Shown here in pieces: positions 1-7,887 of a DNA stretch of 64,000 bases. The number at the start of each line of letters is the position of its first letter. Within the stretch, counting starts at the first letter, position 1. Under the pieces are notes generated by a model that did not search any database, was not told where the DNA came from, and saw nothing but the letters and a program-made list of their open reading frames with translations. Source of the stretch: Streptomyces sp. AV19 (lineage in GTDB: Bacteria; Actinomycetota; Actinomycetes; Streptomycetales; Streptomycetaceae); contig NZ_JAEAMR010000003.1 in assembly GCF_015999245.1 (NCBI RefSeq), positions 252,010-316,009 of the forward strand, in the 5' to 3' direction. The position numbers and the translations under genes were made by a program.

Positions 1-19
1 AGCCCCGGCCGGCACGGAC

Positions 20-283
20 TCAGGCACCCGCGCCACCCCCGATCGCCCGGACGTCGCCCAGCGCCCGGCCGTACCGGGCGCACCAACCGGGGCAGTACCA
101 GCGCGCCGGCTCCCGCGAGCCCCGCACCGACACCCGCACCATCCCGGCCCGACGGCTCCCCGCAGGCGCAAGATCACCGCAGTGCTCGACGGGGCACTCC
201 CCGGGCAGGGCGGTGACCGCCGGCGGGCGGCCCATCCCCGTCTTGCCGCCGTTCCACGTCATCGCCGACCTGGATGCCATCAC
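20..283 (-). CDS. Small hypothetical protein with Cys pairs (element gene)
   Basis: An 87-aa protein starting at a GTG that overlaps the upstream gene's TGA (GTGA, 280-283); an ATG one codon inside is an alternative. The sequence has a CPVEHC cluster and a YCPGWC cluster about 40 residues later, a spacing that could coordinate one zinc ion. I do not recognise a named family. It is the last gene of the coupled chain seen in the window, so it is presumably co-expressed with the upstream XRE and HTH genes. Function unknown; accessory role in the element inferred from position. Confidence 0.6.
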   Translation of the reverse strand: MMASRSAMTWNGGKTGMGRPPAVTALPGECPVEHCGDLAPAGSRRAGMVRVSVRGSREPARWYCPGWCARYGRALGDVRAIGGGAGA

Positions 284-549
284 GACATCCCCTTCGCGTT
301 CGTGGTGCGCTTGCGGGTGTAGAAGCGGCGGTTCGGGTCCTCGTCGTGCTCCTCCAGCAGCCCGGCCCGGGCGAGGAGGTGGAGATCACCGCGCGCCGTC
401 GCCCGCTTCAGGGCGTCATGACCGTTCAGCCGGTGGGCCCTCAGCACGCGGTGCGTCGTCCATGCGCCGCCCTGGCGCTCGATCCGCGCCCACAGATCGG
501 CCACGCGGGGGCGGAAAGGCGGGATGCCGGGCTTCATCTGAGCGTTCAC
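280..549 (-). CDS. Small hypothetical protein, possible winged-helix (element gene)
   Basis: An 89-aa basic protein. Its ATG overlaps the stop of the preceding gene by 4 bp (546-549), and its own stop overlaps the next GTG, so translation is coupled on both sides. The stretch WTTHRVLRAHRLNG, followed by a Leu-rich segment and RRFYTRK near the C-terminus, resembles a short winged-helix unit, but this is only an impression. Its role within the element is unknown. Confidence 0.6.
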   Translation of the reverse strand: MNAQMKPGIPPFRPRVADLWARIERQGGAWTTHRVLRAHRLNGHDALKRATARGDLHLLARAGLLEEHDEDPNRRFYTRKRTTNAKGMS

Positions 550-920
550 GCGGCACTCCCCTCGGCGCGCTGCTGCGGGATCCGGACCGCCGGAGCGACG
601 GCACGCAGCCGGTCGGCCAGCTCGGTCACCTGGACGCCGTAGAGCGGCAGTTCGTACCCGACCGCCTCCGCGAGGCGCTCGACCAGCAGCCCCTCCGGCC
701 GGTGGCCGTCGTACTCCCGGACGTTCGCCCGGTCCTCGGCGATCTCGATCAGCTCGTCCAGGTACTCGTCGGCGAGCGTCGTGATCACGCGGTGCGCGTA
801 GGACTCGACGTCCAGTACCGCCCCGGCGGGGGAGCGGCGGACGTAGATCGGCACCGGGCCCGTCACGGCGGGCTTGCGGCGGCCGACGATGCGGCCGATG
901 AGGCGGCGGAGGCTCTTCAC
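546..920 (-). CDS. Hypothetical protein (element gene)
   Basis: A 124-aa protein. The start is set at the GTG overlapping the upstream stop (917-920), giving a basic N-terminus (VKSLRRLIGRIVGRRK) followed by an acidic, mostly helical body. No catalytic motif or membrane segment is visible. Tight coupling to both neighbours supports its being real. Family not recognised. Confidence 0.65.
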   Translation of the reverse strand: MKSLRRLIGRIVGRRKPAVTGPVPIYVRRSPAGAVLDVESYAHRVITTLADEYLDELIEIAEDRANVREYDGHRPEGLLVERLAEAVGYELPLYGVQVTELADRLRAVAPAVRIPQQRAEGSAA

Positions 921-1309
921 TTGGCCACCGCCTGCTGCTCGACCGGCACCGCCGGGTCCGTGACGTCGTGCCGCCGGTCGGCCAGCAGGCCGTCGAGGAG
1001 CTCCGGGTCGTGCAGGTCCGCCGGGATGCTGACGGAGACCTCCACCGGGATGTCTCCCCACGCCGTGGTGATCACGTAGGAGCGCATCCGCTCGCCGAGC
1101 GTCTCGTAGACGGAGCCGCGACGGACGGTCCCGCCGAGCTGCCGCAGACAGGCGCGGAGAGCGGTGAAGTTGTCTTCCTGGGGGCCGTAGATGTCGCCGC
1201 GCAGACGATCGTGGACGGTCCACATGGCATGCGGGAGGTCGGGGTGGGCGGTGAGCAGCTGCACCAGGCCCTTGGCCAGGTCGAGCTGCGAGGTAGCCTC
1301 TGTGCTCAC
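917..1309 (-). CDS. Hypothetical protein (element gene)
   Basis: A 130-aa soluble, mildly acidic protein starting MSTEATSQLDLAKGL, with an AGGCTCCACC stretch just upstream as a usable ribosome site. It follows the HTH gene at 1395-1664 by 85 bp and overlaps the next gene by 4 bp. Its alternating beta/alpha character around residues 70-95 (SYVITTAWGDIPVEVSVSIP) suggests a small folded domain. I recognise no motif, and only a general association with actinomycete elements can be claimed. Confidence 0.65.
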   Translation of the reverse strand: MSTEATSQLDLAKGLVQLLTAHPDLPHAMWTVHDRLRGDIYGPQEDNFTALRACLRQLGGTVRRGSVYETLGERMRSYVITTAWGDIPVEVSVSIPADLHDPELLDGLLADRRHDVTDPAVPVEQQAVAK

Positions 1310-1394
1310 GGTGGAGCCTCCTTGGATTCGTTGAGGTGAAGCCGTTCGGGGTCGCTCGGGCCGGGAAGTCGGAGCGGCCCCGCTTGCTCCGTGG

Positions 1395-1664
1395 TCAGGC
1401 GCTACGGAGCGCCCGGGAAGGGCGCGGCTTGAGGTGCGCCAGAGGGTGCGTGCCGGTCGCTGGCCGCAGGGAAGCGGCGAGCGGGCCGGTAGCCGGTTCG
1501 AAACGGAAGAGTTCGGCGCTGATACGGCCGAGGTCCTCGTCGGTGAACAGGACCTCCCGGCCGAGCTTGGTGTGCGGGAGGTCCTTGATGTGGCGCCGCA
1601 GCCAGGACTCCTTGATGCGCAGCGCGGCAGCGGCTTCCTCGTAGGTGTGGAGGCTGACGCTCAC
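1395..1664 (-). CDS. Small helix-turn-helix protein, excisionase-like
   Basis: An 89-aa protein whose first 55 residues form a MerR/Xis-type DNA-binding fold: YEEAAAALRIKESWLRRHI is helix-turn-helix like and is followed by a short wing (LGREVLFTDEDL). Such proteins commonly act as recombination directionality factors or accessory regulators in integrative elements. Its start overlaps the stop of the XRE gene by 4 bp (1661-1664), so the two are co-translated. The Pro/Arg-rich C-terminal tail is not typical of Xis. Excisionase is the best guess; a plain transcription factor is the alternative. Confidence 0.7.
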   Translation of the reverse strand: MSVSLHTYEEAAAALRIKESWLRRHIKDLPHTKLGREVLFTDEDLGRISAELFRFEPATGPLAASLRPATGTHPLAHLKPRPSRALRSA

Positions 1665-1960
1665 GCGGCCACCTGCTCCACGGATGGCGTGTTGTCGACC
1701 CTGGAAGAAGGGACAGAACGCCCGATCGGGGTGAAAAGGATCAGTAGGTCTACGCCAATCCCCTGGCAGATGGCCTGAGCCGTGGTCGCGGTGACGCTGC
1801 TGCGCGCCCCGCTGGCCAGATCTCCGACTGTCCCGACCGCTACGCCCGATCGCTCCGCGAGCTCACGGACGGTGACCTTGTGGCCGGAGCCGGTGCGCTT
1901 CATCAGTCGGAGCAGCAAGTCACGGTCCCAGAGCAGGAACAGAGGGTCACGAAATGCCAT
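1661..1960 (-). CDS. XRE-family transcriptional regulator
   Basis: A 99-aa protein. The start is placed at the ATG at 1960 (MAFRDPLFLL); a longer upstream reading would run through the divergent operator region. Residues 22-60 form a classic HTH_XRE: VTVRELAERSGVAVGTVGDLASG. It is the first gene of the minus-strand element operon and diverges from the XRE gene at 2218. The two are separated by a 250-bp region with ATGGAC palindromes, the layout of a phage or ICE maintenance switch. Repressor or activator status is not visible. Confidence 0.8.
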   Translation of the reverse strand: MAFRDPLFLLWDRDLLLRLMKRTGSGHKVTVRELAERSGVAVGTVGDLASGARSSVTATTAQAICQGIGVDLLILFTPIGRSVPSSRVDNTPSVEQVAA

Positions 1961-2013
1961 GCGTCCATCTCCCTGGATGGGATGTTTTCTTGGCTGAACG
2001 AGCATCGCACGGA

Positions 2014-2030
2014 ATGGACGCTCTGTCCAT
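2014..2030. promoter_or_regulatory. Palindromic operator candidate ATGGAC-N5-GTCCAT
   Basis: A perfect 6-5-6 inverted repeat lies in the space between two divergent XRE regulator genes. Half-site-like sequences recur at 1965-1980 (CCATC-N6-GATGG), near 2035 and near 2097. The position suggests binding by one of the two flanking regulators. No footprint evidence can be seen in sequence alone. Confidence 0.5.
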
Positions 2031-2160
2031 CGAAATGGATGTCGTGAGCAAAACGCGTCAAACCCCAAGGGGAGCTAGTGCGACTCGTTGCTTTAGATGG
2101 ACAATTCGTTCAGCGGTGGGGGTGGCGCCCGGCACTGATCAGCACCCGAGGCCCTGCTGT

Positions 2161-2172
2161 CACACAGAAACC
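2161..2172. repeat. Left copy of 12-bp inverted repeat around the XRE gene
   Basis: The 12 bases cacacagaaacc reappear as their exact reverse complement at 2652-2663, so one copy lies 45 bp before the start and the other 35 bp after the stop of the XRE gene at 2218-2616. The right copy overlaps the terminator hairpin. It may be a regulator binding site. Confidence 0.4.
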
Positions 2173-2217
2173 ATGAACAACAATGGCCGGAACAGCCCAC
2201 AAGACGACAGGAAAGCC

Positions 2218-2616
2218 ATGGCCGAGCAGGATGACGTGACACCTGGTGCCCCCACAGCCCTGTCCGACCTGGTCAAGAAGCGCCGGGAAGAACTCCGGCT
2301 GAGCCTCAAGGCCGTGGCGGCCCGCACCGCCGGCCCTGACGGGGAACCGCTGCTGAAGTACAGCTGGATCCACCGGCTGGAGACACGACAGAAGGTCAAC
2401 GCCCCCTACCTGCCCGAGCTCGAAGCCCTCGCGCGCGCCCTCGAACTCCCCCTCTGGAAACTGCAGGACGCCGCCGGCGCCCAGTTCTTCGGCATCAACA
2501 CCGTCTGGAGCACCTCGGGAGAGGCCCGCGCCCTCGTCGAGCACGCCGAGCGGCTCACCCCCGAGCAGCGCGAACAGCTCCGACGCTTCCTGGCGGCCTT
2601 CTCCGACGCCCGCTGA
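2218..2616 (+). CDS. XRE-family transcriptional regulator
   Basis: A 132-aa protein. The start is set at the ATG at 2218 because AGGAAAG precedes it at good spacing; an in-frame ATG at 2173 lacks such a site. Residues 15-75 form a helix-turn-helix of the lambda-repressor type (LVKKRREELRLSLKAVAARTAG, then a recognition region ending in LETRQKVNAP and a Leu-rich ALARALELPLWKLQ helix). The C-terminal 40 residues contain an acidic amphipathic helix (LTPEQREQLRRFLAAF) that could dimerise. It faces the other XRE gene and probably forms the element's regulatory switch. Confidence 0.8.
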   Translation: MAEQDDVTPGAPTALSDLVKKRREELRLSLKAVAARTAGPDGEPLLKYSWIHRLETRQKVNAPYLPELEALARALELPLWKLQDAAGAQFFGINTVWSTSGEARALVEHAERLTPEQREQLRRFLAAFSDAR

Positions 2617-2636
2617 GGCCGAAGAAGCGGAAGGGG

Positions 2637-2658
2637 CCTTGCCGACAGCAAGGTTTCT
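2637..2658 (+). terminator. Intrinsic terminator after the XRE gene
   Basis: A perfect 6-bp stem ccttgc / gcaagg with a 5-base loop is followed by TTTCT, 20 bp after the XRE stop codon. It overlaps the right copy of the 12-bp inverted repeat. Confidence 0.55.
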
Positions 2659-2796
2659 GTGTGCAGGTAGTAGTTCAACTGTCCCCAACCTGGCAACATG
2701 ATGTCTCCGCCTGGGGGGCGTGAAAGGTCATCAGCCTGCAAACTGGGTGAATCCGTACGGACATCCGGCGTGCACCCGTGTGCCTTTGGGGGACAG

Positions 2797-3060
2797 ATGG
2801 AAGACGAGGGAGCGGAAACACCAGGGCCGAGCACGCCAGGCCCCACCGCTCGGTACGAAGAGAGCGACCTTGTCCCCGAGGGCGAAGTCGTCATGGGCGT
2901 CGAACGCAAAGGCCAACTCATCATGCTCGTACGCCCCGGACACATGTCGGCAGAATGCATGGCCGCCATCAACCGACAGCTCGAGTACATGATCAAGAGC
3001 GGCCTGTGGATCCAACGCTGGAGCGGCGACCTACCGCCCCACCCCGGCGACGACGACTGA
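2797..3060 (+). CDS. Small acidic hypothetical protein (element gene)
   Basis: An 87-aa protein. The start at 2797 (MEDEGAETPG) is preceded by GGGGGA. A low-complexity Glu/Pro/Gly N-terminus of about 25 residues precedes a folded core containing MGVERKGQLIMLVRPGHM and a helix AINRQLEYMIKSGLWIQRW. It sits between the XRE gene and the integrase, points toward the integrase, and ends at a strong hairpin. No family recognised; regulatory accessory role possible. Confidence 0.65.
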   Translation: MEDEGAETPGPSTPGPTARYEESDLVPEGEVVMGVERKGQLIMLVRPGHMSAECMAAINRQLEYMIKSGLWIQRWSGDLPPHPGDDD

Positions 3061-3078
3061 ACCCCCGCCGCCGACGAC

Positions 3079-3107
3079 AGCCCCCTCCGGCCGAGCCCGA
3101 GGGGGCT
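3079..3107 (+). terminator. Terminator hairpin between convergent genes
   Basis: agccccctc and gagggggct form a perfect 9-bp stem with an 11-base loop, 18 bp after the stop of the small gene at 2797-3060 and 105 bp from the integrase stop. It may serve both strands. Confidence 0.6.
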
Positions 3108-3211
3108 TCCTGCGCCCGCCGGCTCGGGCCCCCTTCCCCCGAAACCCCGCGTTCTCCTTCATGAAGCGGCGCGGAGGAGCGCGGCCACGCCCCTGCCCGC
3201 GCCAACCCGCC

Positions 3212-4474
3212 TCAAGCCCCCTGAACCAGGCAGAGGCCCCGCTGCGCCGGAGGAGCCATCATGTCCTCGATCACCTCGCTGAGCTCGTCGTCCAGCACCT
3301 CCAGCAAGTGCCCGTACCGGTCCACCGTCGTCGAGATGCTCTCGTGCCCCAATCGAGCCTGGATCTTCGGCAGGGCGATGTGTCGCGCGATCAGCCAAGC
3401 CACATGCGTATGACGCAGATCATGAATCCGGGGCTTCTTCGGCAAGCCCTTCGCCATCGCCTCCCTCACCGCCGGCATCCACTTCCGGTTGTAGAAGTTC
3501 GCATGCCGCCAGTGGTTGCCCAGCGACGTCCGGAAAACGAACGCCGATTCGGGAAGCCCCGCGGTACGCCGCCGCAGCATCTCCACCTGACTACTCGACA
3601 ACCGCAGAACGCGGCGAGCCTTCTTCGTCTTCGGCGGCCCGAGGTAGAAGGCGCTGTCACTCCCCTTGGGAGCCTTCTTCCAGGCCCGGACGATGCTCGC
3701 GGAGGGCTTGCTGCCCGCAAGCTGTAGGTCACAGACCTTCAGCGCCGTAGCCTCCCCCCAGCGGGTCCCCGTGCCGACGAGCCAGTCCGCCAGGTCCGCG
3801 GCATCCGGATCCGTGATCTCGGCCCTCACCCGGTCGTACTCGACCGGCTCCAGGAAGCACATCTCCTCATCGACGTGGTCGTCGACACGGGGCAGCGAGG
3901 TGCCCTTGCAGGGGTTCCTGGAGCGCAGCGGCGGTTCGGCCTCCATCGCGGCCTGGAAGACGCAGAAGGCGAGCCCGTGCCGGTTCCGGATCGACTTGGG
4001 ATCCGCCTTCCGGTACACCCACTCCTCCGGCCTCTCAGGATCCCTCACCCCGTCCTGCTGCAAGGCCACCCAGTCCTGGATGTCCCCCGACACGACGTTG
4101 CCCACCGTCGCCGGCACCACGAGGCCGGAAGGCGTCGTATGGACGATGCGCGACAGGTGCAGCCGGATGTCTCGCGCGTAGTCCTCACGGGTGCGTCTGT
4201 CCGTCCCTGTGAGGCGCCTCACGTACTGGTCCGCGTAGTCCGTGAGCGGCCGGTCGCCGGGGATCGGCTTCTCCTCGACGAAGCCGACGCCGCGCACCCA
4301 CCCGGGCGGCCAGTGCTGCCGGTGGGCGTTTACGAGATCTTTGAACTGCTCGGCCGCGTCCTCGCTGTCGAAGTTCTCCGTCTCGACCTTGCCGACGCGA
4401 CCCCCACCGTCGCGCCAGCGAACCTGAAACGTGCTGGTCCCGTCCCTCTTGGGGCGCTCCACGATGCTCGCCAT
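3212..4474 (-). CDS. int: Tyrosine site-specific integrase
   Basis: A 420-aa phage-type integrase, start at the ATG at 4474 (MASIVERPKRDG). Order: N-terminal arm-binding segment with a beta hairpin (FQVRWRDGGGR), a core-binding SAM-like domain around residues 90-190 (LTDYADQYVRRL), and a C-terminal catalytic domain. Visible catalytic elements are the first Arg in GTGTRWGEATAL, then HDLRHTHVAWL (HxxR) and LGHESISTTVDRYGHL (His plus Tyr nucleophile). It integrates or excises the element at the adjacent tRNA-His. The gene lies just beyond the tRNA 3' end with its promoter toward att, as usual for such elements. Confidence 0.95.
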   Translation of the reverse strand: MASIVERPKRDGTSTFQVRWRDGGGRVGKVETENFDSEDAAEQFKDLVNAHRQHWPPGWVRGVGFVEEKPIPGDRPLTDYADQYVRRLTGTDRRTREDYARDIRLHLSRIVHTTPSGLVVPATVGNVVSGDIQDWVALQQDGVRDPERPEEWVYRKADPKSIRNRHGLAFCVFQAAMEAEPPLRSRNPCKGTSLPRVDDHVDEEMCFLEPVEYDRVRAEITDPDAADLADWLVGTGTRWGEATALKVCDLQLAGSKPSASIVRAWKKAPKGSDSAFYLGPPKTKKARRVLRLSSSQVEMLRRRTAGLPESAFVFRTSLGNHWRHANFYNRKWMPAVREAMAKGLPKKPRIHDLRHTHVAWLIARHIALPKIQARLGHESISTTVDRYGHLLEVLDDELSEVIEDMMAPPAQRGLCLVQGA

Positions 4475-4540
4475 GCCGGGGACCCTAGATCGCCTGACGA
4501 CTTGTCGGGTACCCGTCGGGTTCCCAAGATTCGGAAACGA

Positions 4541-4578
4541 CAAGGCCCCTGACCTGTCTTTGCAGGTCAGGGGCCTTG
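4541..4578 (-). terminator. Terminator of tRNA-His, next to the att site
   Basis: A perfect 16-bp inverted repeat (caaggcccctgacctg and its complement) with a 6-base loop lies between the tRNA 3' end and the integrase promoter. Read on the minus strand it ends in TTGTCGTTT, a weak U-tract. Confidence 0.65.
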
Positions 4579-4586
4579 TCCCTGAG

Positions 4587-4660
4587 GGTGAGTAACGGGA
4601 CTCGAACCCGCGACATCCTGGACCACAACCAGGTGCTCTACCAGCTGAGCTATACCCACC
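4587..4660 (-). tRNA. tRNA-His (anticodon GTG)
   Basis: The minus strand folds as a complete cloverleaf. The acceptor stem is GTGGGTA with TACTCAC and the extra G(-1) specific to tRNA-His. The D arm is GCTC/GAGC, the anticodon loop TTGTGGT carries anticodon GTG, and the T arm is GCGGG-TTCGAGT-CCCGT. No CCA is encoded. The 3' half is the probable attachment site of the neighbouring integrase. The gene remains intact after integration. Confidence 0.93.
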
Positions 4661-4724
4661 ACGTCCGGCGTTCGTTTCCGTGTTTCCCACCGGCCGAGAA
4701 AAAGTGTACAGGGTCCGGAGGGGT

Positions 4725-4759
4725 GCTCGCTCCCGGCTTTCGCCGAACCGGGAGCGAGC
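4725..4759 (-). terminator. Terminator of the adpA-ornA transcript
   Basis: A perfect 12-bp stem gctcgctcccgg / ccgggagcgagc with an 11-base loop begins 8 bp beyond the ornA stop codon. No long U-tract follows, as is common in Streptomyces. Confidence 0.65.
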
Positions 4760-4766
4760 TACGTCA

Positions 4767-5372
<606 letters not shown>

Positions 5373-5377
5373 GGAAC

Positions 5378-6721
5378 TCACCCTACGGGGCGTTCCCGCT
5401 GGCCGGGCAGGTGAGGGCTGTAGAGATCGGATTCCGGTTTGCCCGGTTCCACGACATTCGGTCCATGGCCGATGCCGTGGCCCACCGGTACCCCGTGCCC
5501 GGTGTGCCCACCGTGCCCGAGGTGCCGGTCACCGCCGAGCGGGGCGCCGGTGACGGCGTGCGCGGCGGCCAGGGGACTCCGTCTCATGCCCACGACCGAC
5601 GCCTCCCCGGACCGGGGCTCGACCGGCTCCGTCCCCGGGAAGCGCTCGCCCCGCTCCGCGCGGTCCGCCCGCTCGGCACGGTCGGGCCGGCCCTCGGGCC
5701 CGCCCTGCGGCCGCCGCGCCCGGTAGGCCGCCCGGTAGGCGGCCGGGGAGGACCCCAGCTGCCGGCGGAAGTGGCCGCGCAGGGCGACGGGTGAACGGAA
5801 GCCGCAGCGCCCCGCGACCTCGTCCACCGAGTAGTCGGAGGTCTCCAGCAGCCGCTGGGCCTGGAGCACCCGCTGGGTGATCAGCCACTGGAGCGGCGCG
5901 CTGCCGGTGAGCGAGCGGAACCTGCGGTCGAAGGTGCGGCGGCTCATATAGGCGCGGGCGGCCAGGGTCTCCACGTCGAACTGTTCGTGGAGGTGCTCCA
6001 GCGCCCAGGCGACGACCTCGGCGAGCGGGTCGGCGCCGATCTCCTCGGGTAAAGAGCGGTCGAGATAGCGCTCCTGCCCGCCGCTGCGGCGCGGCGGCAC
6101 GACGAGCCGGCGGGCCAGGGCCCCCGCCGCGTCGGCGCCGTGGTCGGTGCGGACGATGTGCAGGCACAGGTCGATGCCCGCGGCGGTGCCCGCCGAGGTC
6201 AGGACGTCACCGTCGTCCACGAAGAGCTCCCGGGGGTCCACATGGACCGAGGGGTAGCGCTTGGCGAGCGTCGGCGCGTACATCCAATGGGTCGTTGCGG
6301 GTCTGCCGTCGAGCAGTCCCGCGGCTGCCAGTACGAAGGCACCGGTGCACAGCCCGACGATGCGGGCGCCCTCCTCGTGGGCCCGGCGCAGTGCGTCGAG
6401 GGCGGCCGGCGGCGGCGGCTGGGTGATGGACCGCCAGGCCGGTACGACGACGGTGCCGGCCCTGGAGAGTGCCTCCAGGCCGTACGGAGCGGTCAGTTCC
6501 AGGCCGCCGGTCGTTCGCAATGGCACATCTTCGCCCGCGCAGACCAGCAGGCGATAACGGGGAACTCCGGCGTCCTGCCGGTCGATCCCGAATACGGAGA
6601 GCGGAATGGAGCTTTCGAAGATCGGGCCGCCGCTGAACAGCAATACGGCGACGATCTCCCGGCGGCGGCGTCCGGAGAGCTTGCGCACGGTCTCCGGTAC
6701 GGTCGTGGAGTCCTGGCTCAT
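5378..6721 (-). CDS. adpA: AdpA (BldH) global developmental regulator
   Basis: A 447-aa AraC/XylS regulator. The N-terminal DJ-1/PfpI-like amidase domain (about residues 20-190; REIVAVLLFSGGPIFESSIP, VGLCTGAFVLAAAGLLDG) mediates dimerisation. The C-terminal double HTH (about 225-325) contains YMSRRTFDRRF and VDEVAGRCGFRSPVALRGHF. A TTA leucine codon lies at 6050-6052 in the linker (RSLPEE), so translation should need the bldA tRNA, as known for adpA. The protein is about 45 residues longer than the roughly 400-aa relatives because of an Arg/Glu/Pro-rich and Gly/His-rich C-terminal tail. It controls morphological development and secondary metabolism, and ornA follows at 5 bp. Confidence 0.95.
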   Translation of the reverse strand: MSQDSTTVPETVRKLSGRRRREIVAVLLFSGGPIFESSIPLSVFGIDRQDAGVPRYRLLVCAGEDVPLRTTGGLELTAPYGLEALSRAGTVVVPAWRSITQPPPPAALDALRRAHEEGARIVGLCTGAFVLAAAGLLDGRPATTHWMYAPTLAKRYPSVHVDPRELFVDDGDVLTSAGTAAGIDLCLHIVRTDHGADAAGALARRLVVPPRRSGGQERYLDRSLPEEIGADPLAEVVAWALEHLHEQFDVETLAARAYMSRRTFDRRFRSLTGSAPLQWLITQRVLQAQRLLETSDYSVDEVAGRCGFRSPVALRGHFRRQLGSSPAAYRAAYRARRPQGGPEGRPDRAERADRAERGERFPGTEPVEPRSGEASVVGMRRSPLAAAHAVTGAPLGGDRHLGHGGHTGHGVPVGHGIGHGPNVVEPGKPESDLYSPHLPGQRERPVG

Positions 6722-7088
6722 GGCGCTAAGCCCCCCTCGGCGGTCGAGTCCTCTCGGTCCTGCACGTTTCCCCTCGGTCCTGAACGGTTCCCCCGCCGGT
6801 CATGGCCAAGATCGAATCTACTGTGTCGGATGTAGTCGCGGTGACCAGTTCACCACCCGGCTCTATGTCGACATGACAACTTGGCGCGAAGCGTTCGATC
6901 ACGAAGCGTTGCACTTGCAGGCCCCGGTGAAAAGTACGCCTCTCGCCACTGCCCAATCCCCGTAGGGTGCAACCGCCCTCAGCGGTCCTTTCCTTGCTGG
7001 TCGCCCGGCTGTTGGGGGCTGGTCAGGCCAAGCGAGGGCCTTCGGCCTGAAGTTGGCCGAAAACATACGGGTGTCGTCGTACAAAAAA
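6722..7088. promoter_or_regulatory. adpA upstream regulatory region
   Basis: 367 bp without a gene, locally less GC-rich than its surroundings. AdpA homologues have long promoter regions with autoregulatory sites. TGGCGCGAAG at 6882-6891 fits the known AdpA consensus TGGCSNGWWY at 9 of 10 positions. TGGCCAAGAT (about 6802) and TGGCCGAAAA (about 7052) match less well. Confidence 0.5.
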
Positions 7089-7589
7089 TCAGTCGAGGGG
7101 CGTACTGGTGCCCGCGTGCCGGGAGCCGCGGTGCGTACCGCCCCCCGTACGACCGTGCCGACCGCGGTGCGGTACGGCCTGTTCCACGGCCCCGCCCGCG
7201 AGCCGCCCGGCGCGGACGGCGCGCCCGGCCGCGCGCTCGGACCGGCGCAGCAGGGCCCGGCAGGCGCAGGTGACCGCCACCAGGCCGGCCGCGCTGCCGG
7301 CGGCGCCACCGAAGGACTGACCGCACATCAGGAGCACGACGGGCACCAAGGCGCAGCTGAACGCCGCCCAGCGGACCACGTCGCTCACCGGATCGGGCGA
7401 TTCCCTCTCGGTGTCGTCGTCGTGGGCGTCATCACGGGTTCCGGGCACGGAGCGGCTCCCTGGCGGCGGCTGCTGGCGGTAGTACAACGCCGCCCGGGCG
7501 TGTGGGTCACTGGGGGAGTGGGCAGGGGTAGGGCCTAAGGGGGCATTGCGCTCCGGGCGGCCCTCGTGCATGCTCCGGGGAACGCTCAC
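7089..7589 (-). CDS. Small membrane protein of unknown function
   Basis: About 166 aa (GTG at 7589) or 160 aa (ATG at 7571, MHEGRPERN); neither has an ideal ribosome site. The N-terminal 60 residues are polar, with an Asp/Glu stretch (TRDDAHDDDTERE). Residues 72-115 are hydrophobic and likely form two membrane helices (WAAFSCALVPVVLLMCG and AAGSAAGLVAVTCACRALL), followed by a basic tail. It lies upstream of adpA in the same orientation. Function unknown. Confidence 0.6.
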   Translation of the reverse strand: MSVPRSMHEGRPERNAPLGPTPAHSPSDPHARAALYYRQQPPPGSRSVPGTRDDAHDDDTERESPDPVSDVVRWAAFSCALVPVVLLMCGQSFGGAAGSAAGLVAVTCACRALLRRSERAAGRAVRAGRLAGGAVEQAVPHRGRHGRTGGGTHRGSRHAGTSTPLD

Positions 7590-7887
7590 CCGTCAGTCGT
7601 CACGCCCGTCGAGGGGGACACCGAGTGCCGAGCACCGTCCGTCGGGGGGTCCGTCGGGTCCGGGGCCGTCCGGCGTCGGCCGGCTCCTTCCGGCCTCCCC
7701 GGAAGGCCGGACTCTGGGCACCCGGCGCACGGGGCCTTACCCTGGGGAGTAAGTCCTTGAAAAGATGAATCCCGGACGGATTTTTGTCGCCGTTCTGACG
7801 TCACCGCTCCGGTGCGGCACGCGGCGCGACCCCTGAGTCAGCCCACCGACGCCCCTCCGTACGAGGACTCCCTTCGCCGAGACACCG
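7590..7887. other. Divergent intergenic region with a hairpin
   Basis: 298 bp between the divergent membrane-protein and usp genes. It contains one short perfect hairpin, ccttccgg-N5-ccggaagg, at 7686-7706. Promoters for both flanking genes are expected here, but I cannot assign them. Confidence 0.4.

Larger units (their letters stand above)
1..4586. mobile_element. Integrated element at tRNA-His (right end; left end outside window)
   Basis: A tyrosine integrase gene lies immediately downstream of the 3' end of tRNA-His. It is followed by two divergent XRE-type regulators and a run of at least six small genes with ATGA/GTGA overlaps. This is the usual look of actinomycete integrative and conjugative elements (pSAM2 type), where int sits beside a tRNA attachment site. 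The second att copy, a repeat of the tRNA 3' half, is not present between 1 and 4,500, so the left boundary and any Rep or Tra genes lie off the left edge. The element type is inferred from int, tRNA and regulators; no replication or transfer gene is visible. Confidence 0.75.

Noticed and set aside
3159..3398. Small minus-strand frame at the integrase 3' end
   Set aside because: Out-of-frame shadow of the integrase C-terminus.
4475..4690. Longer integrase reading through the tRNA
   Set aside because: The extra 72 codons are the tRNA-His and its terminator; MASIVERPKRDG is the natural start.
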